NCBI RefSeq assembly: GCF_040222815.1
Contig: NZ_JAVKCH010000027.1
Coordinates: forward strand, 1-64,000
DNA length: 64,000 nt
Direction: 5' to 3'
Origin: Imperialibacter sp040222815
GTDB lineage: Bacteria > Bacteroidota > Bacteroidia > Cytophagales > Cyclobacteriaceae
Below, piece by piece: positions 23,418 through 32,648 of the stretch (its first letter is position 1; the number at the start of each line of letters is the position of its first letter). The position numbers and the translations under genes were made by a program. The notes below the pieces were generated by a model. The model had not been told where the DNA came from. It searched no databases and saw only the letters and a program-made list of their open reading frames with translations.

Positions 23418-25886
23418 ATGGCAAAAAACACTTTCAAAACAAATAATTACAAAAAAGAAGAACCAAAGAAGGAGAGCACGCCCCTTCCCAATTTTTTCAA
23501 GGACAAAAGAACCCACCTCGTTTTCGGCTTCTTTTTGCTCATTCTTTCCATCTTCCTATTTGTGTCATTTTTCTCCTACTTGTTTTCGGGTAAGGCCGAC
23601 CAAAGTGTGGTGGAGTCATTCATGGATACGGGAATAAGGGCTTCGGGGTCGGAAATCAAAAACTGGCTTGGGCTCCTCGGTGCCGTCACTTCACATTTCT
23701 TTATTTTCAAGTGGTTTGGTATTGCGTGCCTGCTGGTTCCGCCATTCTTATTCATTGTGGGGTTCAAAATACTGTTTGGCAAATACCTGCTCCCCCCCTT
23801 TCGGGTGCTTTCTTTCTCTTTGTTCTTCATCTTTTGGACAAGCCTCCTGCTGGGCTTCTTTTTGCTTTCCAGCAATGAGATTTCAGAATATGGATTCCTT
23901 AGCGGGGGCATCGGCTACGAGCTGGCGTTGATTTTTAACGAATTCATGGGCTGGGGCACCTTCTTGTTCCTGGTGTTCGCTTTTCTGGCGTTCAATATCT
24001 ACTTCTTCAACATCACCAAACTTTTCACAGAAACAGTTCATGCTCCGGTAGTGGAAAGTGAGACTGAGGAGGGAGAATTTACGGAAGAAACAGAAGAAGT
24101 TTCCGACGAAGAAGAACTCGAAAGCTGGACTGTGAGCGGGAAAGAAAACGAAGAGCCTATAGAACTAGCCCTTGACAAGGAGCCACCCGTAAAAGAAAAA
24201 AGCACCGGCAATGTGCCGCTGGAGCTACTCAATGAGGAAGATCTGGAGGCAGAGCAGGAAGTAGACAAAGCCCTCAAAAAAATCCTCAGCTCATCGCCCA
24301 AGCCCTCAGTGTCTGAAGACGTAGCCCTTGAGGTGGAGGAAGTGGAGGAAGAGGTGGTAGACGGAAAGCTGGCCAACTACGACCCCACCCTCGACCTGCC
24401 GAAATACAAGTATCCAACGCCTGAGTTGCTGAACGATTACCCCGACAACAAGGTAAAAGTGACGAAAGAAGAGCTGGAGGCCAACAAGGACAAGATTGTA
24501 GAGACCCTTACCAACTTCAAAATTGGCATTTCCAGCATTAAGGCAACCATCGGCCCTACTGTTACGCTCTACGAAATAGTACCGGACGCCGGGGTGAAAA
24601 TTTCAAAGATCAAGAACCTCGAAGACGACATTGCGCTGAGCCTGGCTGCCCTGGGTATACGGATTATCGCACCGATTCCCGGGAGGGGAACGATCGGTAT
24701 TGAAGTGCCCAACAAGAACAGGGAAATGGTGGACATGAAGTCGGTGATCATGACCGAGAAGTTCATGAAAAGCGACAAAGAACTGCCCGTGGTTTTGGGT
24801 AAAACAATCTCCAACGAGGTGTTTGTACTCGACCTGGCCAAAATGCCTCACATGCTGATGGCTGGAGCCACGGGACAGGGAAAGTCAGTAGGTATCAACG
24901 TACTGCTCACCTCTCTGATCTACAAAAAGCACCCATCGCAGCTCAAGTTTGTGCTGGTCGATCCGAAAAAAGTTGAATTAACACTATTCAACACCATCGA
25001 GCGTCACTTTTTAGCGAAACTGCCCAACAGTGAAGAAGCCATCATCACCGACACCAAGAAAGTGATATTCACGCTGAACTCTCTGTGTATTGAGATGGAT
25101 CAGCGTTACGACCTGCTGAAAGATGCGGCTTGCCGGAACATCAAAGAATACAACGGAAAGTTCGTCAACCGAAAACTGCTTCCAACAAAAGGGCACCGGT
25201 TCCTCCCTTACATCGTAGTGGTGATCGACGAATTAGCCGACCTGATGATGACAGCCGGCAAGGAGATAGAAACGCCTATCGCCCGACTTGCGCAGCTTGC
25301 CAGGGCCATTGGCATTCACCTGGTGGTGGCCACACAGCGCCCCTCTGTGAACGTCATCACTGGTGTAATCAAAGCCAACTTCCCGGCAAGGCTATCATTC
25401 AGAGTAGCCTCCAAGATCGACTCACGTACCATCCTCGACGCCGGCGGTGCCGATCAGCTGGTGGGGATGGGCGATATGCTGCTGTCTACAGGTAGCGACA
25501 TCATCAGGTTGCAATGCGCCTTTGTCGACACACCTGAGGTAGAAAGGGTGTGCGAATTCATTGCAGCTCAAAGAGGTTATGACACCGCCTACATCCTTCC
25601 CGAATTTGACGGAGACGAGGGCGGCGAAAGCGGAGTGGGTGAGGTGGATCTATCAGACAGGGATGCTTTGTTTGATGAAGCTGCCAAACTCATCGTCATG
25701 CACCAGCAAGGCAGCACCTCGCTCATTCAAAGAAAAATGAAGCTGGGCTACAACAGGGCGGGAAGGCTCATCGACCAGCTGGAAGCAGCCGGAATAGTAG
25801 GGCCATTTGAGGGCAGCAAGGCGAGAGAAGTGCTGGTAAAAGACGAAATGGAGCTGGAATTTATCCTTAAAGGGCTTGATAATTAA
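23418..25886 (+). CDS. ftsK: DNA translocase FtsK
   Basis: The 822-residue product pumps DNA at the septum and activates Xer recombination. Four membrane helices occupy about residues 30-195, followed by an acidic linker (Glu/Asp-rich, residues about 210-330) shorter than in Enterobacteria, then the alpha/beta RecA-like motor with Walker A GATGQGKSVG, Walker B YIVVVIDELADLM and LARAIGIHLVVATQRPSVNVITG. The C-terminal winged-helix gamma domain (LIQRKMKLGYNRAGRLIDQLEAAGIVGP) reads KOPS-type polarity sites. Confidence 0.97.
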   Translation: MAKNTFKTNNYKKEEPKKESTPLPNFFKDKRTHLVFGFFLLILSIFLFVSFFSYLFSGKADQSVVESFMDTGIRASGSEIKNWLGLLGAVTSHFFIFKWFGIACLLVPPFLFIVGFKILFGKYLLPPFRVLSFSLFFIFWTSLLLGFFLLSSNEISEYGFLSGGIGYELALIFNEFMGWGTFLFLVFAFLAFNIYFFNITKLFTETVHAPVVESETEEGEFTEETEEVSDEEELESWTVSGKENEEPIELALDKEPPVKEKSTGNVPLELLNEEDLEAEQEVDKALKKILSSSPKPSVSEDVALEVEEVEEEVVDGKLANYDPTLDLPKYKYPTPELLNDYPDNKVKVTKEELEANKDKIVETLTNFKIGISSIKATIGPTVTLYEIVPDAGVKISKIKNLEDDIALSLAALGIRIIAPIPGRGTIGIEVPNKNREMVDMKSVIMTEKFMKSDKELPVVLGKTISNEVFVLDLAKMPHMLMAGATGQGKSVGINVLLTSLIYKKHPSQLKFVLVDPKKVELTLFNTIERHFLAKLPNSEEAIITDTKKVIFTLNSLCIEMDQRYDLLKDAACRNIKEYNGKFVNRKLLPTKGHRFLPYIVVVIDELADLMMTAGKEIETPIARLAQLARAIGIHLVVATQRPSVNVITGVIKANFPARLSFRVASKIDSRTILDAGGADQLVGMGDMLLSTGSDIIRLQCAFVDTPEVERVCEFIAAQRGYDTAYILPEFDGDEGGESGVGEVDLSDRDALFDEAAKLIVMHQQGSTSLIQRKMKLGYNRAGRLIDQLEAAGIVGPFEGSKAREVLVKDEMELEFILKGLDN

Positions 25887-26016
25887 ACTTGGCACCAAAC
25901 TTGGACAACAGGTACCTGACCTCCACAATCTGAAGCATTCAAACTTTATTGAGAGATTGGTGAGATAAAAGGTGTAGTTTTACAAGTTGGAAATGATAGT
26001 TTTTAAAAAAGAAGCA

Positions 26017-26655
26017 ATGACATTAAAAGGAGTATTGAGTTTATTAGCATTAGTATTGACCACTTTTGTTTACGCACAGCAAGACCCGGCTGCAAGAGAA
26101 GTTCTTGATGCTATGAGCAATAAGTACCGCAAGGTACCAGCCTTCACAGCCGATTTCACCTACATACTTGAGAACCCGCAGGAAGGTCTCAATGAACAAT
26201 TTGCAGGGAAAATTACTGTAAAGGGAGCAAAGTTTAAGCTGGAACTCGAAGGGCAGGAAATCATCAATGATGGCGAAACCGTTTGGACTTACCTTGGGGA
26301 AGTCAATGAGGTGACAATCAACACCTACAGCCCTGATGATGCTGAGATTAACCTGAACAATATATTTGACTTGTATAAAACAGGTTACAAATACATGATG
26401 GTGGATGACATGACCACTGCCACCAAAAAAACTGTGGACTTGGTTCCCGATGACAAAAACCTGAACTACTTTAAGATAAGGATGGACATTACAAGCGCAG
26501 GAAACAACCTGAACAGCTTTAAGATTTTCGACAAATCGGGCAACAGATACACTTACGCCATCACGAAGTTCACTGAGCAGCCAACACTAAGCGACAAGGT
26601 TTTTGTGTTCGACATAGCTGCCCACAAGGGCGTGGAGGTGATTGACTTTCGTTAG
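26017..26655 (+). CDS. lolA: LolA-like outer-membrane lipoprotein carrier protein
   Basis: From ATG 26017 the protein has 212 residues with a signal peptide (GVLSLLALVLTTFVYAQ) and the LolA-like half-barrel: VLDAMSNKYRKVPAFTADFTYI, GKITVKGAKFKLELEGQEIINDGETVWTYL, then YSPDDAEINLNNIF and a C-terminal KVFVFDIAAHKGVEVIDFR. LolA carries lipoproteins across the periplasm. An ATG at 25987 would put ten residues before the signal and is less likely. It follows ftsK, a position common for lolA in many bacteria. Confidence 0.88.
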   Translation: MTLKGVLSLLALVLTTFVYAQQDPAAREVLDAMSNKYRKVPAFTADFTYILENPQEGLNEQFAGKITVKGAKFKLELEGQEIINDGETVWTYLGEVNEVTINTYSPDDAEINLNNIFDLYKTGYKYMMVDDMTTATKKTVDLVPDDKNLNYFKIRMDITSAGNNLNSFKIFDKSGNRYTYAITKFTEQPTLSDKVFVFDIAAHKGVEVIDFR

Positions 26656-26674
26656 TCATCCTGCTTCTAAAGAA

Positions 26675-26720
26675 CATAAAAAAGAAGGCCATCGGAACAT
26701 CGATGGCCTTCTTTTTTATG
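26675..26720. terminator. Strong bidirectional terminator
   Basis: A perfect 20-bp inverted repeat (26675-26694 with 26701-26720, core GAAGGCCATCG) encloses a 6-base loop, with an A-tract on one side and a T-tract on the other, so it stops both lolA and the convergent DUF6588 gene. Confidence 0.92.
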
Positions 26721-26734
26721 TGATTCTGTTTGAA

Positions 26735-27796
26735 TTACCTCACGCTGAATCCAACGCCAGCAGTAATTGTATTGTACTTCTGCACGGTATAATCACCATG
26801 TAGGGTGAGGATAGCCAATTTCAAACGAAGTCCGATGGTGGCTCTTGCTCCTCCTGACTTGAACATCAAGTCGACAGGATCCTGCAATTCGATATCCGCA
26901 GAAGCACCGTTTGAAGCTTCAGCTTCGATTGTGTAAGTACCCAACATTTTCAAGTTCGACTTAATCGAATTGGCACCAAACCCGCCGTATACGGTAAGAA
27001 TGGATAGCTTTTTGGATACAAGTATCTGATAAGTCAGCGAGCTCACGGAAATCTCTCCGGTTCCATCATCAGTGATTTCAGAACCAGCAAAACTGTTTTC
27101 AGCACTTAGCTTTGTGTAGCCAATAAGTACCGAGGCATCGAACGGGAGCACTTTCATTCCAGGAATCCATTGTTTGAAGTCGTGCATGACGCCAATACCG
27201 AATAGGCTGATAGAAAAATCCTCTGAAGCAATGGTTGGCATCAACCTCAGTTTCAAATCAGTGCCTTTCGGCAAGCCTATGCCCAATTGTGCTACAGGCG
27301 TTGGTACATAAGGAAACCCAAACCCTGAAGGTAGCTCAACAGCGCTATTTACCGTATAGGTCTGTCCCTGGTATTCTCTTTGATAACTTAACTGTAATTC
27401 TGATTCAGTGTCTCCTGGCCCGAAAAGTGTTTCCACATCGGCAGTGCTTTGGGCAGCGCCGCCATTTTGACTCACGCCAGAAATTGAACTGTAGTCGGAT
27501 GCATTGAACTTAAAAACCTGTCCCTCTTGCGGAACTGAGGCCAAATTCACGGAAACGGTCAAATCAAAGCCCGGAAATTTGTGAGGAGCAGCAGTGTTGT
27601 ACCATCCATTGGCCATCCCTACGCCAAAGCCAGTAAAAAAAGGCCCCACGTAGTTTTCCAGCAATTTTTCGGCATCGTCACCTTGCGCTTTCAACACTTC
27701 AGAGAAATCCTGACCTTTTGACTCCTTTGAAGAAAGAACAACAATAAAAAGGGCTAACCCGAGACAACTAAAAACTTTTGTAAAAACAGACTTCAT
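26735..27796 (-). CDS. DUF6588 family outer-membrane protein
   Basis: The 353-residue product has a signal peptide (FSCLGLALFIVVLSS) and the family opening ENYVGPFFTGFGVGMANGWYNTAAPHKFPGFDLTVS, recognised by its NGWYNTA and PGFDLT elements. The rest is beta-barrel-like with Gly/aromatic strand ends and finishes YTVQKYNTITAGVGFSVR, with a terminal aromatic-type outer-membrane signature. No function is known for the family. A good promoter lies upstream at 27831-27859. Confidence 0.88.
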   Translation of the reverse strand: MKSVFTKVFSCLGLALFIVVLSSKESKGQDFSEVLKAQGDDAEKLLENYVGPFFTGFGVGMANGWYNTAAPHKFPGFDLTVSVNLASVPQEGQVFKFNASDYSSISGVSQNGGAAQSTADVETLFGPGDTESELQLSYQREYQGQTYTVNSAVELPSGFGFPYVPTPVAQLGIGLPKGTDLKLRLMPTIASEDFSISLFGIGVMHDFKQWIPGMKVLPFDASVLIGYTKLSAENSFAGSEITDDGTGEISVSSLTYQILVSKKLSILTVYGGFGANSIKSNLKMLGTYTIEAEASNGASADIELQDPVDLMFKSGGARATIGLRLKLAILTLHGDYTVQKYNTITAGVGFSVR

Positions 27797-27830
27797 ACGT
27801 TATACGATTTAGATTGGTTCATTATTTAGT

Positions 27831-27859
27831 CAAACCTATTAAAATGTAATTTTAATCAA
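27831..27859 (-). promoter_or_regulatory. Promoter of the DUF6588 gene
   Basis: On the minus strand TTG (27857-27859) is followed after 18 bases by TAGGTTTG (27831-27838), an exact TAnnTTTG box, 34 bases before the ATG. The remaining gap to 28064 holds nothing else recognisable. Confidence 0.6.
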
Positions 27860-28064
27860 TTCATCTCAAGATTTATCAAAATGTTCTCAAAATTGACTTT
27901 TTCGAGCGTTGGCATCAATCCCCTAAAGTGGGTATTTATTTTGCTTAGCTCCCCGTTGACTTAAAAGAGAGCACACAAAGTCCCCCCAAAAGCGTCAGCC
28001 AGCATTCCCTGCGAAGAAGCGAAGTTGGTCAGCATGGTGGTGCGTTTTTTACTTAATTTGCGGC

Positions 28065-29315
28065 ATGATCTACTTTCTTTATAAAGCAGGGGCCTGGATA
28101 TACTTTGCATTGATAAGAATTGTTGCTGTTGTGAACCCGAAAGCCGCCCTTTTTTATAAGGGGAGAAAGAACCTGTTTCGTAACCTTGAGGACAATTTAC
28201 CTTCGAGCAGCGAACCACTTGTTTGGTTTCATGCCGCCTCACTGGGAGAGTTTGAGCAGGGAAGGCCCGTGATCGAAGAACTCAAAAAGAGGCTGCCAAA
28301 CGTGAGAATTCTGCTCACTTTCTTTTCTCCATCGGGCTTTGAGGTGAGAAAAGGGTATGCGATGGTCGATTATATCTGCTATCTGCCCATTGAGTCTGCA
28401 GAAAACGTTAAACGGTTCTATGATCTCACCAATCCAAAGCTGGCTGTGTTTGTTAAGTACGAGTTTTGGAAGGAATACATAGACCAGGCACATAGCCGAA
28501 ACATCCCTCTGCTCTCCATTTCATCTATTTTTTGGGAAGCCCAGATTTACTTCAAAAGCTACGGCAAGTTTCTTAAAGAGTCGCTCTATTATTTCGATCA
28601 TTTTTTTGTGCAAAATGAAACAAGCAAGCGACTACTTGAAAGCATCAATATTGACAGAATAACAGTTGCTGGTGACACCAGATTTGACAGAGTAACCACC
28701 ATAAGGCAACAAGCAAAGGACATTGAGATAGCCAGGGTATTTAAAGATGATGAGTTGGTCATTGTGCTCGGAAGTGTGTGGGAGAGTGACATGAAAGTAC
28801 TCTTTCCGGCGCTCAACGCTCTGGGTAAAAAAGTCAAAATCATTATTGCTCCACATCAAATTGAGCCGGGTTTTCTGACTAAAATTGAAATGAAGTTCAA
28901 TCACTCATCCGTCCGTTTTTCGAAAGCAACCGCTGAAAACGCCGCTAACTACCGACTGCTCTTGATCGATAATATCGGCATGCTATCATCTCTTTATGGC
29001 TACGGGGAAATCGCCTTTGTGGGAGGAGGTTTTCGGGGAGGGCTCCACAACACCCTGGAACCGGCAGCTTTTGGCATTCCAGTGCTGTGGGGCGATAGTG
29101 AATCAAATGCAAGGTTTGCGGAAATCGCAGGCCTTATCGACTCGGGAGGAGGGCTGCCAATAGGCAGCTCTACCGGTGCTGCAAAGGTACTTGCCGATCT
29201 GGTAGAAAACGCAGAAACTAGGAAGGCGAAGGGTAAGGCAGCCGGAGACTACGTCCAAAGTAAAACAGGAGCCACCGACACCATAGTTGAGTACCTGACC
29301 AAACAACTTAAGTAG
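28065..29315 (+). CDS. waaA: 3-deoxy-D-manno-octulosonic acid (Kdo) transferase
   Basis: The 416-residue inner-membrane-anchored GT-B enzyme adds Kdo to lipid A precursor. It has an N-terminal membrane segment, LVWFHAASLGEFEQGRPVIEEL with the catalytic Glu, LLTFFSPSGFEVRK, LAVFVKYEFWKEY, FVQNETSKRLLE, VLGSVWESD, APHQIEPG and the CMP-Kdo-binding AFVGGGFRGGLHNTLEPAAFGIPVLWG. It is followed by rsgA with a single base between stop and start. Confidence 0.96.
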   Translation: MIYFLYKAGAWIYFALIRIVAVVNPKAALFYKGRKNLFRNLEDNLPSSSEPLVWFHAASLGEFEQGRPVIEELKKRLPNVRILLTFFSPSGFEVRKGYAMVDYICYLPIESAENVKRFYDLTNPKLAVFVKYEFWKEYIDQAHSRNIPLLSISSIFWEAQIYFKSYGKFLKESLYYFDHFFVQNETSKRLLESINIDRITVAGDTRFDRVTTIRQQAKDIEIARVFKDDELVIVLGSVWESDMKVLFPALNALGKKVKIIIAPHQIEPGFLTKIEMKFNHSSVRFSKATAENAANYRLLLIDNIGMLSSLYGYGEIAFVGGGFRGGLHNTLEPAAFGIPVLWGDSESNARFAEIAGLIDSGGGLPIGSSTGAAKVLADLVENAETRKAKGKAAGDYVQSKTGATDTIVEYLTKQLK

Positions 29316-29316
29316 C

Positions 29317-30240
29317 ATGAAGGGCAGAGTTATTAAGTCGACCGGGTCGTGGTATTCAGTGCTACTGGAAAACGAAGCTGTGGTAAACTGTCGGCTCCGG
29401 GGAAAATTCAAACTGGACAAGCAGAAGGTAACCAACCCGGTAACGGTTGGCGACTGGGTGGAAGTCGTTGTTGAGCCAAGCTCTGACACCGAGTACATCA
29501 TTACTGATATTTATCCAAGAGACAACTACATCATTAGAAAGTCTCCCAAAAAAATGGCCTTTGGGCACCTCCTGGCTTCGAATATCGACCTGGCAGTACT
29601 GGTTGCTTCTGTAGTATATCCAAAGACTTCCACAGGCTTTATCGACAGGTTCTTAGTAACCGCAGAAGCTTACAGGATACCTTCTCTCATTTTATTCAAT
29701 AAAAAGGATTTGTGGGACGATGAGGCCCGCAGTTTTGTCGAAGAAATGATGGAAACGTACAAATCAATAGGTTATTCGTCACTTATAATGTCTTCATTTG
29801 ACGACGTGGATATTCAAAAGCTAAAAGAAGTACTCCACGGAAAAACATCGTTGTTTTCAGGCCATTCCGGCGTGGGTAAATCGACCCTTTTGAATAAGCT
29901 CACCGGCAGCGTCACCCAAAAAACACAGGAAGTGTCTGACTTTGCGAACAAAGGTGTGCACACCACCACATTTGCAGAAATGTTTGAAATTGAAAAAAAT
30001 ACTTTTGTAATTGATACACCAGGAATAAAGGAGCTAGCTTTGGCAGAAATTGAAGAAGAAGAGCTCAGCCATTATTTCCCTGAAATGAGAGAGCTTATCG
30101 GGCAATGCAAATACCACAACTGTACGCATACCCACGAGCCGGGGTGTGCGATCGTTGAGGCGCTGGATAGTGGGAAAGTGCCAGCGAGCAGATACAACAG
30201 CTATTTGTCGATGTACGACGACGAGGACAATCGCCGATAG
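29317..30240 (+). CDS. rsgA: Ribosome small-subunit GTPase RsgA
   Basis: The 307-residue circularly permuted GTPase assists late 30S maturation. It shows an OB-fold N-terminus, G4 LFNKKDLW, G1 FSGHSGVGKSTLLNKL, G3 IDTPGIKELAL in permuted order, and the C-terminal zinc site CKYHNCTHTHEPGC. It is full length and co-transcribed with waaA, one base apart. Confidence 0.97.
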   Translation: MKGRVIKSTGSWYSVLLENEAVVNCRLRGKFKLDKQKVTNPVTVGDWVEVVVEPSSDTEYIITDIYPRDNYIIRKSPKKMAFGHLLASNIDLAVLVASVVYPKTSTGFIDRFLVTAEAYRIPSLILFNKKDLWDDEARSFVEEMMETYKSIGYSSLIMSSFDDVDIQKLKEVLHGKTSLFSGHSGVGKSTLLNKLTGSVTQKTQEVSDFANKGVHTTTFAEMFEIEKNTFVIDTPGIKELALAEIEEEELSHYFPEMRELIGQCKYHNCTHTHEPGCAIVEALDSGKVPASRYNSYLSMYDDEDNRR

Positions 30241-30284
30241 CACATGCTTCAAATAGAAAAGAGCAAAGGATATAATTGAGAAAA

Positions 30285-31094
30285 ATGAAGGCAAACGTAG
30301 GATTTGGATCAATTGACTACAAGGTAGAAGGGGAGCCTTTCGTTGGCAGGAATGAAGTGCTGGCAAAGCTGGATGATGATCTTACTGCAAGGAGAAACTG
30401 GCACAAGCAGGGCTATGTAATAAAGAGGTTCCTCCCTTCTGGCACCTACCTTCAGTTTCATGGCGGTATGGAAGAACTATTCCGCAAATGCCTGACCAGA
30501 GCAGGTATCGAAGTCAACCCAAATTTCAAGTCAAGCAATTATCATGAGCTTGTTAAAGGTAATTATGATCTCCACCTTAAAGTAATAGAGCAAACCAAAC
30601 TGCTTCAATGGTATGACTTACCTATTCACGTGTCAATAATTGAGGAGATCGTCTCAGAGATAGTATCGATACCCGTGAGATCCGTCAAGCCTATGAACGG
30701 AGAGAGAGTCTTCCATTTTCGGGTGGTGAGACCAGGAGAGCCAGACTTCAATCCGTTGCACAGAGACGCCTGGCAGGAGGAAAATAAGGGTGCCATCAAT
30801 ATTTATGTGCCACTTGTGGGGAGCAATCAAAACTCATCACTATTGCTGGCTCCGGGTTCCCATTTGTGGCCCGAACATAGAATTACCCGATCAAAGGAAG
30901 GAGCCGTCATGAATGGCCTGAAGTTCAATGTACCAGGCGTTATGGACTCTCAAATCCCCATCGCTCTTGAACGACCAAATCCGGGCATCAACCATGTGAT
31001 GGTGTTTTCTCCCTACCTTATTCATGGCGGGGCTGTCAACAAGAACAGAAGAACAACCCGCATATCACTTGAAATGAGATTTTGGCGCAAATAA
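30285..31094 (+). CDS. Phytanoyl-CoA dioxygenase-like Fe(II)/2-oxoglutarate oxygenase
   Basis: From ATG 30285 the product has 269 residues (a TTG three codons upstream is less likely). It carries HxD in NPLHRDAWQEE, SLLLAPGSHLWPEH and a distal His/Arg in YLIHGGAVNKNRRTTRISLEMRF, which together give the iron triad and the 2-oxoglutarate Arg of the PhyH superfamily. Substrates of such enzymes range from lipids to sugars and natural products. It precedes surface-glycan genes, so a modified sugar or lipid is plausible. Its last 30 bases overlap the end of the convergent glycosyltransferase. Confidence 0.82.
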   Translation: MKANVGFGSIDYKVEGEPFVGRNEVLAKLDDDLTARRNWHKQGYVIKRFLPSGTYLQFHGGMEELFRKCLTRAGIEVNPNFKSSNYHELVKGNYDLHLKVIEQTKLLQWYDLPIHVSIIEEIVSEIVSIPVRSVKPMNGERVFHFRVVRPGEPDFNPLHRDAWQEENKGAINIYVPLVGSNQNSSLLLAPGSHLWPEHRITRSKEGAVMNGLKFNVPGVMDSQIPIALERPNPGINHVMVFSPYLIHGGAVNKNRRTTRISLEMRFWRK

Positions 31095-32024
31095 GTGGCC
31101 TTGCAGCCAATGGTAACTGTTTCGCAACCACCTAAGATCAATTTTAAGCCGGTTGAGAAGCTCCAAAATAAGATAAATAAAAGGCAGGCGGCCATACCCC
31201 TTAAGCAATTCCAAAAACAACGTGGCTTCTTTGTGGTTGGCACTGAACACCGACTGACGTATTTCATACCTAAGCCTTCTTCTGAGAGCGTGATCCTCCT
31301 CTTCAGACTGGTTCATCTGTTGTATTTTCAAGCAAACCAGATAGGTAGAATGCAGTTGTTCGTCGCCCTTTTTATACCACCGGGTTGATAGGGACCCTGA
31401 ATGCTTCCTGATCGAAGTAAACACCTCAGGCTGATAGGCATACTTATACTTTCTGGCCGACCTCACCCAAAAATCGAAATCTTCGTAAGAGAGCCTGGCA
31501 TCGTATCCGCCAAGATTGTCAATCACCTGCTTCCGGAACATCATTGTGGGTGGAGCGATAAAATAGGTAGAGATAAGCAGCTTGTAAATATTCGCTTCAG
31601 GTTGACGAAAGGAAGTAGAAAAATGGTGCTTCAGGAAATCGCCTTTTTCGTTAATGTATTCAGCATTGTGGTAAATAACGCCAAAGCTTTCATCCAGTGT
31701 TTCAAAAAAAGAGACTTGAGCAGCGACCCGGTCAGGGCGCATCACATCATCAAGCGAAAAATCGATGATGTAGTCACCTTCTGCCAGCTTCAGTGCACTG
31801 TTGAACGAACTACAGTTCCCCTGATTTTTCGTATTCTCAATAAATGGAATATCTGGTTTACCTTTCAACAAAGACTTGATAACTTCACCGCTGTTGTCCT
31901 TGCTGGCATCGTCTACTACGATCACCTGAATATCAGGATAGGTTTGGTTCCAAACCGACTCCAGTGCCTCCTGTAGGTAGGGTGCCTGGTTATAGCAAAG
32001 ACAGATGACGGATACCTTTTTCAA
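31065..32024 (-). CDS. Family 2 glycosyltransferase
   Basis: The 319-residue GT-A enzyme begins VSVICLCYNQAPYLQEALESV, with VIVVDDASKDNSGEV and the metal-binding IIDFSLDDVMRPDRV. A conserved ERVED-type acceptor segment is replaced by LSYEDFDFWVR. It has no membrane helix and a basic helical C-terminus. Its ATG is only 12 bases from that of the divergent sulfotransferase, so promoters must lie inside coding sequence or be shared. Probable role: adding a sugar to a surface polysaccharide or glycolipid. Confidence 0.93.
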   Translation of the reverse strand: MKKVSVICLCYNQAPYLQEALESVWNQTYPDIQVIVVDDASKDNSGEVIKSLLKGKPDIPFIENTKNQGNCSSFNSALKLAEGDYIIDFSLDDVMRPDRVAAQVSFFETLDESFGVIYHNAEYINEKGDFLKHHFSTSFRQPEANIYKLLISTYFIAPPTMMFRKQVIDNLGGYDARLSYEDFDFWVRSARKYKYAYQPEVFTSIRKHSGSLSTRWYKKGDEQLHSTYLVCLKIQQMNQSEEEDHALRRRLRYEIRQSVFSANHKEATLFLELLKGYGRLPFIYLILELLNRLKIDLRWLRNSYHWLQGHLFAPKSHFK

Positions 32025-32036
32025 ATCGTTTGCAAA

Positions 32037-32648
32037 ATGTACAAAAATGGTGAAAATAAGATTTTTTGCATTGGACTACCCAGAACAGGTACCACTTCTA
32101 TCCATCTGGCCTTTCAATACCTGGGCTTGAAGAGCATTCACTTTCCAAAACAACTTTGGGAAGATATTCAGCACCCAATTATGTCAGAGTTTACGGCATT
32201 CTCCGATACACCACTTTCACTTTTGTATCCAAAGCTAGACAAGGCGTTCCCCGGGTCGCTGTTTGTCCTTTCCACAAGAGAGTTGAACTCCTGGTTGAAA
32301 AGCTGTGAGTGGATGTTCAGGTACAAAGCCAATACGTGGGCATTTAACCAGGAACCCACCAAAACTTTCCATAGAGAACTGTTCGGCACCACTACATTCG
32401 ACAAAGAAATGTTTACGAAAGGATACAATGAATTTCACAACGAAGCCCGCTCCTATTTTCAGAACAATGCGAACTTTCTTGAGCTAAACCTGCCTGAGGA
32501 AACAAGCCCATGGAAAAAATTATGCGGCTTTCTCGGCGCAGAGGAGCCTGATATTCCATTCCCACATCACAAAGACCACAGGTTTGGGCTCGTGGATCGG
32601 ATTGCCATTTGGCTGGAGGATAAAAAGTATAACAACTCCCAGCCATGA
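32037..32648 (+). CDS. Sulfotransferase family protein
   Basis: The 203-residue product begins KIFCIGLPRTGTTSIHLAFQYLG, the 5'-phosphosulfate-binding loop of PAPS-dependent sulfotransferases, and contains VLSTRELNSWLKS, the 3'-phosphate-binding Arg/Ser region, and NLPEETSPWKKLCGFLG, the typical C-terminal loop. Substrate is unknown; its 4-base overlap with a downstream GT4 gene suggests sulfation of a glycan or glycolipid made by these enzymes. Sulfonated lipids are common in this phylum, but a link is inference. Confidence 0.9.
   Translation: MYKNGENKIFCIGLPRTGTTSIHLAFQYLGLKSIHFPKQLWEDIQHPIMSEFTAFSDTPLSLLYPKLDKAFPGSLFVLSTRELNSWLKSCEWMFRYKANTWAFNQEPTKTFHRELFGTTTFDKEMFTKGYNEFHNEARSYFQNNANFLELNLPEETSPWKKLCGFLGAEEPDIPFPHHKDHRFGLVDRIAIWLEDKKYNNSQP

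Noticed and set aside
31401..31976. 191-residue ORF on the plus strand
   Set aside because: Antisense to the GT2 gene, where the DDAS and DD motifs lie.
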